NCBI GenBank assembly: GCA_046542305.1
Contig: JBKHBQ010000010.1
Coordinates: 1-29,000, forward strand
DNA: 29,000 bases
Direction: 5' to 3'
From: JBKHBQ01 sp046542305
GTDB taxonomy: Bacteria > Bacteroidota > Bacteroidia > Bacteroidales > 4484-276
The stretch's first letter is position 1; each line of letters opens with the position of its first letter. A program made the position numbers and the translations under genes. The notes under the pieces were generated by a model. The model ran no database searches. It was not told the origin of the DNA and was given only the letters and a program-made list of their open reading frames with translations. Positions 24,620 to 29,000 of the stretch are shown piece by piece.

Positions 24620-24627
24620 TAACTTTG
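24620..24627 (+). promoter_or_regulatory. -7 promoter element of the GH97 gene
   Basis: TAACTTTG is a perfect TAnnTTTG match 34 bases before the ATG at 24662. It comes directly after the preceding terminator, so GH97 has its own promoter. The T-rich terminator tail (24599-24606) is close to the expected -33 position. Confidence 0.5.
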
Positions 24628-24661
24628 AAATTTGTATCGCATACTGTAAATCATCATCCTT

Positions 24662-26746
24662 ATGAAAATAAAATATCATCTTTCCATTGCTTTGCTAAGC
24701 ATCATGATCATCATGTCGGCCTGCAACCAAAATTCAGAAGAATCGCTGCAGGTAGCCTCGCCCGACGGTCAACTGACGGTGGATTTTTTCCTCCGTGCGG
24801 ATGGGCGGCCCGGATATGCCGTGGAATACAAAAATGAACGGATTATCGATACATCTGCTTTTGCATTCGATTTTCGTGATCATCCGGCAATCGGTGCAAA
24901 CCTTAAAATTACCGGCTCAGAAAACAATACCATCGACGAAACCTGGGAAATGCCCTGGGGTGAAAAACGCCTGGTAAAAAATCATGCCAATGAGTTGATT
25001 TTGCACCTGGAGGAATCTGATGAACCGCGCCGGAAGCTGGATATCTTTTTCAGAGTGTACAACGACGGACTGGGCTTCAGGTTCGGATTTCCCTCGCAGG
25101 AAGGTGTAGATTCGTTGATCATCATGGACGAGCGAACGCAGTTTCAACTCACCGGCGATCACCTTTGCTGGTGGATTCCGGGCGATTGGGATATTTACGA
25201 GCACCTGTACAACACCTCCCGCTTTTCGGAGATCGACGCCCTGAGCAAACGCGGCCACGAAAGCCTGGCCCAGACCTATATCCCGGAAAATGCGGTAAAC
25301 ACACCGGTGACCATGAAGACCGACGGCGGCCTTTACCTGAGCTTTCATGAAGCTGCGCTTACCGATTACGCGGGGATGACCCTGAAGGTAGTTGGTGAAG
25401 ATCTGTTGATGGAAAGCGAACTTGCGGGCTCCGACAGGCTGGGATATAAGGTGAAACGGAAATTGCCCTTTGTTACACCCTGGCGCACAATCCAGGTGTC
25501 AGAAACTGCCGGCGGCCTGATCGAATCCAGCCTGATCGTGAATCTTAACGAGCCCAACAGACTTGGCGATGTGTCGTGGTTCAAACCTACCAAATATGCA
25601 GGCATCTGGTGGGACATGCATGTGGGAACAAAAACCTGGGATATGGCCAGCGGCAGGCATGGCGCCACCACTGAATATGCAAAGGAAATGATTGATTTTG
25701 CTTCAGAAAACGGAATCGGGGCTGTTTTGGTAGAAGGATGGAATACGGGATGGGAACGATGGATTGGTTTCGAAGACCGTGAAGGAGTATTTGATTTTGT
25801 GACGCCCTATCCCGACTATGACCTGAAAGAAGTGGTGCGTTACGGAAAAGAAAAAGGTGTGGATCTGGTCATGCATCACGAAACCTCCGCAGCGCCGCGT
25901 ACCTACGAACAGCAACTTGATACGGCATACCGGCTCATGGAGTCGCTCGGCATTCATATGGTGAAAACCGGTTACGTGGGTAAGATCATCCCGAAAGGTG
26001 AATATCATCACGGACAGTGGATGGTGAACCATTACCGCAAGGTGCTCGAAACGGCTGCCGAATACCAGATCGCGGTAAATGCCCACGAGCCTGTTAAAGC
26101 CACCGGTATTCGCCGCACGCTTCCCAATGCCGTTTCGCGGGAGGGATTGCGCGGACAGGAGTTCAACGCCTGGGCTGCCGACGGCGGTAACCCGCCCGAG
26201 CACCTGCCCATAGGGGCATTTACACGCATGCTGAGCGGACCCATCGACTACACACCAGGGATTTTTAATATCAAACTTGATCCTTACAAACCCGACAACC
26301 AGGTAAATACCACGCTGGCCCAGCAGCTTGCGCTTTACGTGGTAATCTACAGCCCGGTACAAATGGTGCCCGATTTGATTGAAAACTATAGGGGACATCC
26401 CGCTTTTCAGTTTATCCGTGATGTGGCCGTCGATTGGGAACAATCCATCGTACTCAATGGTGAGGTGGGGGATTTCGTTACGATTGCCCGCCAACAACGT
26501 GACAGTGAAAATTGGTTTGTGGGAGCCATTACCGATGAAAATTCGCGTGAATTCGAAATCTCCTTCGATTTTCTGCCGGCAGGCAAAACATACAAGGCAG
26601 TGATATACAGGGATGCAGCCGATGCCCACTGGGACAAAAACCCCACAGCGTACGAAATCGAAAGCTTTTCAGCAGATCAAAACTCCAGGATTACATTGCA
26701 ACTTGCACCCGGCGGCGGAGCTGCCATCAGCCTGTTGGCAGAATAA
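24662..26746 (+). CDS. GH97 alpha-glucosidase lipoprotein (inverting SusB-like)
   Basis: The 694-residue product has a lipoprotein signal (LLSIMIIMSAC, lipid Cys21), an N-terminal beta-supersandwich (about 30-290) and a TIM barrel (about 300-590), then a C-terminal beta domain. It aligns with B. thetaiotaomicron SusB: MHHETSAAPRTYE gives E407, VNAHEPV gives E476, and REGLRGQE gives E494 and E500. These are exactly 32 less than SusB E439, E508, E526 and E532, the base, calcium and acid residues of the inverting subgroup; the retaining subgroup uses an Asp nucleophile instead. It probably releases glucose from alpha-linked oligosaccharides at the envelope, complementing the GH31 enzyme. It is a single-gene unit with its own promoter and terminator. 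Confidence 0.93.
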   Translation: MKIKYHLSIALLSIMIIMSACNQNSEESLQVASPDGQLTVDFFLRADGRPGYAVEYKNERIIDTSAFAFDFRDHPAIGANLKITGSENNTIDETWEMPWGEKRLVKNHANELILHLEESDEPRRKLDIFFRVYNDGLGFRFGFPSQEGVDSLIIMDERTQFQLTGDHLCWWIPGDWDIYEHLYNTSRFSEIDALSKRGHESLAQTYIPENAVNTPVTMKTDGGLYLSFHEAALTDYAGMTLKVVGEDLLMESELAGSDRLGYKVKRKLPFVTPWRTIQVSETAGGLIESSLIVNLNEPNRLGDVSWFKPTKYAGIWWDMHVGTKTWDMASGRHGATTEYAKEMIDFASENGIGAVLVEGWNTGWERWIGFEDREGVFDFVTPYPDYDLKEVVRYGKEKGVDLVMHHETSAAPRTYEQQLDTAYRLMESLGIHMVKTGYVGKIIPKGEYHHGQWMVNHYRKVLETAAEYQIAVNAHEPVKATGIRRTLPNAVSREGLRGQEFNAWAADGGNPPEHLPIGAFTRMLSGPIDYTPGIFNIKLDPYKPDNQVNTTLAQQLALYVVIYSPVQMVPDLIENYRGHPAFQFIRDVAVDWEQSIVLNGEVGDFVTIARQQRDSENWFVGAITDENSREFEISFDFLPAGKTYKAVIYRDAADAHWDKNPTAYEIESFSADQNSRITLQLAPGGGAAISLLAE

Positions 26747-26772
26747 ATCCCGGCGGGGAATTCAAACGTAAG

Positions 26773-26811
26773 CGGCTGCATCTCTATGGATGACAGCCGT
26801 TTTTGTTTTTT
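26773..26811 (+). terminator. Intrinsic terminator after the GH97 gene
   Basis: CGGCTG (26773-26778) pairs with CAGCCG (26794-26799), extended by CATC (26779-26782) with GATG (26789-26792) across a one-base bulge. A T-rich tract (TTTTTGTTTTTTG) follows directly. Confidence 0.78.
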
Positions 26812-26886
26812 GTATAAATGGGTTTCTGTGTTTTTCCGGCATAGTTTTTTCCCCTAAAGCATAAACAAATTTAAAGCGAAGGAGCA

Positions 26887-27375
26887 ATGATGAATCTCAG
26901 AAAAGTATATTATTTCACAATTGCCATGATTCTGGTTACTTTTTGGGGTTGCATGCAGCCCGGTGGGCAAATGCCCGAACCTGAAGCTACGGATTTCTGG
27001 AGTTACATCCAAAATAAAAATCCTTATGAAAAATGGAAACAATGGCCGGGAATGGATGGCATGTATGAAGGACAAAGCCCGCATGGCGAATATCTGAAAT
27101 TGTACCTGAACGAAAAAGCATATCAGGCCGCAAACACAGATAATAAAATGCCCGATGGCGCCATTCTGGTCAAGGAAAACTACAATAAAGACAAAGAACT
27201 CGTCGCCATCACCCCCATGTATCGCACCGAAGGATATAATCCGGACGCAGGCGACTGGTTTTGGGCGAAGTACGACGACGATGGTAAGGTAATGGCGTCG
27301 GGAAAAGTGCAAAGTTGTATCGATTGTCATGCAAAGGTGAAAAACCAGGATTGGTTGTTTACCAAAAATCAGTAA
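26887..27375 (+). CDS. Cytochrome P460-like haem lipoprotein
   Basis: The 162-residue product begins with a short lipoprotein signal ending in VTFWGC (Cys22). The mature part reads like a cytochrome P460 / c'-beta fold: a WSYIQNKNPYEKWKQWPG helix, beta strands through YLKLYLNEKAY and AITPMYRTEGYNP, then DWFWAKYDDDGKVMASGK and a c-type haem site SCIDCH (C144, C147, H148) near the C-terminus. Family members bind haem and act on nitrogen compounds or bind NO and CO; which applies here is unknown. A good Shine-Dalgarno (AAGGAG) precedes the ATG at 26887. It is a single gene after the GH97 terminator. Confidence 0.82.
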   Translation: MMNLRKVYYFTIAMILVTFWGCMQPGGQMPEPEATDFWSYIQNKNPYEKWKQWPGMDGMYEGQSPHGEYLKLYLNEKAYQAANTDNKMPDGAILVKENYNKDKELVAITPMYRTEGYNPDAGDWFWAKYDDDGKVMASGKVQSCIDCHAKVKNQDWLFTKNQ

Positions 27376-27694
27376 CTGCTTTCCTGGGGCAGATTGCAAG
27401 CATGCGGAATTATATCCACAATAAAACAGCCCAGGTGAAGATAAAAGTAAAGGATTACCAAAAAAAATGAATCCAAACATTTCAAGAACCATCAAAAACA
27501 ATTGTTATGCAGCGATAAATCAAGCAGGTACCGAAGTGGTGTGGATTAACTGCGATGATGTGGTGCTTGCTGCTGAGAGTGGCATAGATTGCACATAACA
27601 CCGGAATTTGAGATTCGGGGGCTTTGGTCGCGGAGAAACTTACTCGCGCGGACTTTTGATACGAAAGGTAATGGAGCAGTATATTCCTGATGGA
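27376..27694. other. Intergenic stretch without a convincing gene
   Basis: This 319-bp convergent gap between the haem lipoprotein and the C_GCAxxG_C_C gene has no promoter, repeat or terminator I can support. The only complete frame of note is a 43-residue one at 27467-27598 (plus), starting after an A-rich run; its composition and lack of a ribosome binding site make it doubtful. Confidence 0.6.
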
Positions 27695-28528
27695 TCAGGA
27701 GTTTGCCAGTACAGCCATTAAGGTCTCGCAACCGCCGTGTTCAATATAAGCTGTATGTTCATCAGGTGAATTGAATTTTGTGCCGGTTATTTCGCTACAC
27801 AATATTTCATAATCTGTTTCCCGGTAAATTGCTTCCAGTGCTCTTTCTGACGGGGAATTTCTAAAGACTACCTTGCCGGGATTTCGGAGGTTAAATGCCA
27901 TGGTATGCATCCAGATGGCAGCGCTGAGTGCTCCGCAGGCATTTCCACTCAGCCCGAGCCCTCCGGCAAATCCGGCCACCATCAGGGATTGTTCGTCGGT
28001 GGCGCCCATTTTTTTTGCGGTTTCGGTAGCGCAACTTTTGCATTTTTCCGGAAGGCCGTGCTGGTATTTTTCCAGTCCTTCAATAGCTGCCTGCACAGCT
28101 TCAGGCGCCCACTTTTCCGCCAGTTTAAAGCAGGAAATCATTTTACCCGTTACGAAATATTTCAGGATGCTTGTTTTTTTCTCCCAGTCGCAGTGTGTAA
28201 TGTCGTAGCAATCGTGGAAGGAGGTTTTTCTTTTAAAGGATTCCATGATGTGCTGCGTGGCGAGGATGGTCAGGGCGATGGCTTTCTCTTCGCCTGGAAA
28301 CCTGCGGAAGGCTTCGGCTCCGGCAGCCATGGATGCTCCCCATAACATACCGCACTGGTAACCCTGCTGCATAATACCGCCGGCAAGCAGGTCGGAGGCA
28401 CGTTCTTCGGCGGGCCTTGGATGCCCGAAATGCCGGTTGATGATGTGGAAATAAAGATGCGAGCATCCGCCCAGTTTGTAAAACAGGCGCTTTATGCCTT
28501 TCAGTTTAATTTCGGTTTGTGCTTGCAT
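27695..28528 (-). CDS. C_GCAxxG_C_C family putative redox protein
   Basis: The 277-residue product fits the C_GCAxxG_C_C family: a central Gly/Ala core GLGLSGNACGALSAAIW (C198), a CKSC pair (C163, C166), and further Cys at 244 and 267. The N-terminal half repeats the pattern (GYQCGMLWGASMAAG, C59; also C107, C113), so the protein looks like two related halves. Family members are usually found near redox or electron-transfer genes, and the Cys are thought to bind a metal or cofactor; no reaction is established. It is cytoplasmic. It begins 2 bp after the stop of the XRE regulator gene, so both come from one transcript and the regulator may control its expression. Confidence 0.82.
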   Translation of the reverse strand: MQAQTEIKLKGIKRLFYKLGGCSHLYFHIINRHFGHPRPAEERASDLLAGGIMQQGYQCGMLWGASMAAGAEAFRRFPGEEKAIALTILATQHIMESFKRKTSFHDCYDITHCDWEKKTSILKYFVTGKMISCFKLAEKWAPEAVQAAIEGLEKYQHGLPEKCKSCATETAKKMGATDEQSLMVAGFAGGLGLSGNACGALSAAIWMHTMAFNLRNPGKVVFRNSPSERALEAIYRETDYEILCSEITGTKFNSPDEHTAYIEHGGCETLMAVLANS

Positions 28529-28530
28529 TG

Positions 28531-28764
28531 TTATTTCATTTTGTTGTCCAACGATTCATCATAAAAAAATACCTCCTCAAGTGGCTTTTCAAAAACCCGG
28601 GCAATACGAAAAGCAAGTTCGAGCGACGGAGAGTACTTTCCATTTTCAACCGCCACTATGGTTTGCCGGGTTACGCTCACCTGATCGGCCAGTTGCTGCT
28701 GCGTCATTTCATTTGCATGAAACCGTAGTTTTCGGATGTTGTTGCCGATGTGGAATTTTGCCAT
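28531..28764 (-). CDS. XRE-family small transcriptional regulator (YozG-like)
   Basis: The 77-residue protein is almost wholly a helix-turn-helix domain: RKLRFHANEMTQQQLADQVS then VTRQTIVAVENGKYSPSLEL and ARVFEKPLEEVFFYDE, typical of YozG/Xre-like small repressors. A good ribosome binding site (AAAGGAGT, forward 28771-28778) precedes the ATG, and a -7 element lies upstream. The next gene, the C_GCAxxG_C_C protein, starts 2 bp after it, so it is likely a self-regulated operon; the operator was not identified. Confidence 0.9.
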   Translation of the reverse strand: MAKFHIGNNIRKLRFHANEMTQQQLADQVSVTRQTIVAVENGKYSPSLELAFRIARVFEKPLEEVFFYDESLDNKMK

Positions 28765-28816
28765 GCCTACACTCCTTTCCGGTAGTAATACAGTTGCGTA
28801 ATTTCGCCCATAATAT

Positions 28817-28824
28817 CAAAGTTA
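28817..28824 (-). promoter_or_regulatory. -7 promoter element of the XRE / C_GCAxxG_C_C operon
   Basis: On the minus strand TAACTTTG matches TAnnTTTG exactly, and TTTA 18 bp upstream (forward 28843-28846) is a near match to the -33 TTTG. The leader before the ATG at 28764 is about 45 bases. The rest of 28825-29000 shows no supported gene. Confidence 0.5.
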
Positions 28825-29000
28825 ATAATGTTTTACCTGATGTAAAGTTAATTTTCCATTACGTTTTCCGATCATTCTAACCTTTATGCATCGGAGCTAA
28901 AACCGAACTATAGGTTGTCAGCGGGGCAAGGAGGAGGAATGCTTGTTGATGTTTGCGGGATCAAACTGCCATACGTCTTTCAAACTTATTGTATATTTCA

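Noticed and set aside
25703..26629. A 308-residue minus-strand frame inside the GH97 gene
   Set aside because: It is antisense to a gene with all catalytic residues in place, and its translation (long Gly/His/Phe mix, no domain) looks like a shadow.
27467..27598. A 43-residue plus-strand frame starting after an A-rich run
   Set aside because: No ribosome binding site, no recognisable motif, no promoter; such frames are expected by chance in a 319-bp gap.
28939..29000. A possible gene start near the window end after GGAGGA
   Set aside because: The purine run abuts the ATG with no spacing and only about 20 codons are visible, so it cannot be supported.
1..29000. Search for tRNA, rRNA, CRISPR arrays, insertion sequences, toxin-antitoxin or phage genes
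   Set aside because: No cloverleaf with CCA end, regularly spaced repeats, transposase motifs or terminal inverted repeats were noticed by eye; a negative reading by eye is not proof of absence.

Overview
The window looks like a chromosomal stretch from a free-living member of the Bacteroidota, probably Bacteroidales-like. The evidence is a type IX secretion C-terminal domain on a secreted glucosidase, a GH97 enzyme of the SusB type, a DUF6377-type TPR/helix-turn-helix regulator, lipoproteins, weak Shine-Dalgarno sites, and several matches to the Bacteroidota -7 promoter consensus TAnnTTTG a short distance before genes. No rRNA, tRNA, CRISPR array, insertion sequence or prophage gene was recognised.

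Layout. 1-334 is the end of an outer-membrane beta-barrel gene, followed by about 490 bp of repetitive, AT-rich non-coding DNA. 827-2527 is a two-gene unit (a small protein of unknown function and an exported protein with a barrel-like C-terminus). 2661-5288 (minus) encodes a large exported protein with four Cys-containing beta-sandwich-like repeats. 5574-7562 encodes a translational GTPase of the EF-G/Tet(M)-like group. 7615-9944 (minus) is a compact four-gene operon: a tiny His-rich secreted peptide, a SHOCT membrane protein, an FAD oxidoreductase with a C-terminal Rieske domain, and a four-helix membrane protein. 10187-10849 (minus) is a CDF-like transporter with Cys in place of its usual metal ligands. 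Then come an acidic lipoprotein, a class I fructose-bisphosphate aldolase (fbaB), a glutathione-reductase-like flavoprotein with a rhodanese, and a Met-rich Spy-like periplasmic protein (all minus).

Two broken gene ends lie at 15161-15302 and 16233-16410: a second SHOCT domain, and the tail of a DUF3347-type copper-efflux protein with a +1 frameshift. Together with the CDF variant and the Met-rich protein they suggest that 7.6-16.4 kb is an eroded metal/redox-stress region.

From 16.6 kb most genes are on the plus strand: a soluble PAS histidine kinase, a secreted GH31 alpha-glucosidase with type IX tail, the DUF6377 regulator, a membrane-anchored helical protein with a PRC-barrel protein, and a GH97 lipoprotein whose catalytic glutamates match the inverting SusB subgroup. 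GH31 and GH97 would cut alpha-glucans outside the cytoplasm and the DUF6377 protein is a plausible sensor; no SusC/SusD pair is present. The right end holds a cytochrome P460-like haem lipoprotein and a minus-strand pair: an XRE regulator and a C_GCAxxG_C_C redox protein.

Functional calls rest on reading motifs by eye; no database search was possible. The best candidates for new biology are the Cys-substituted CDF protein and the four-gene FAD-Rieske operon.
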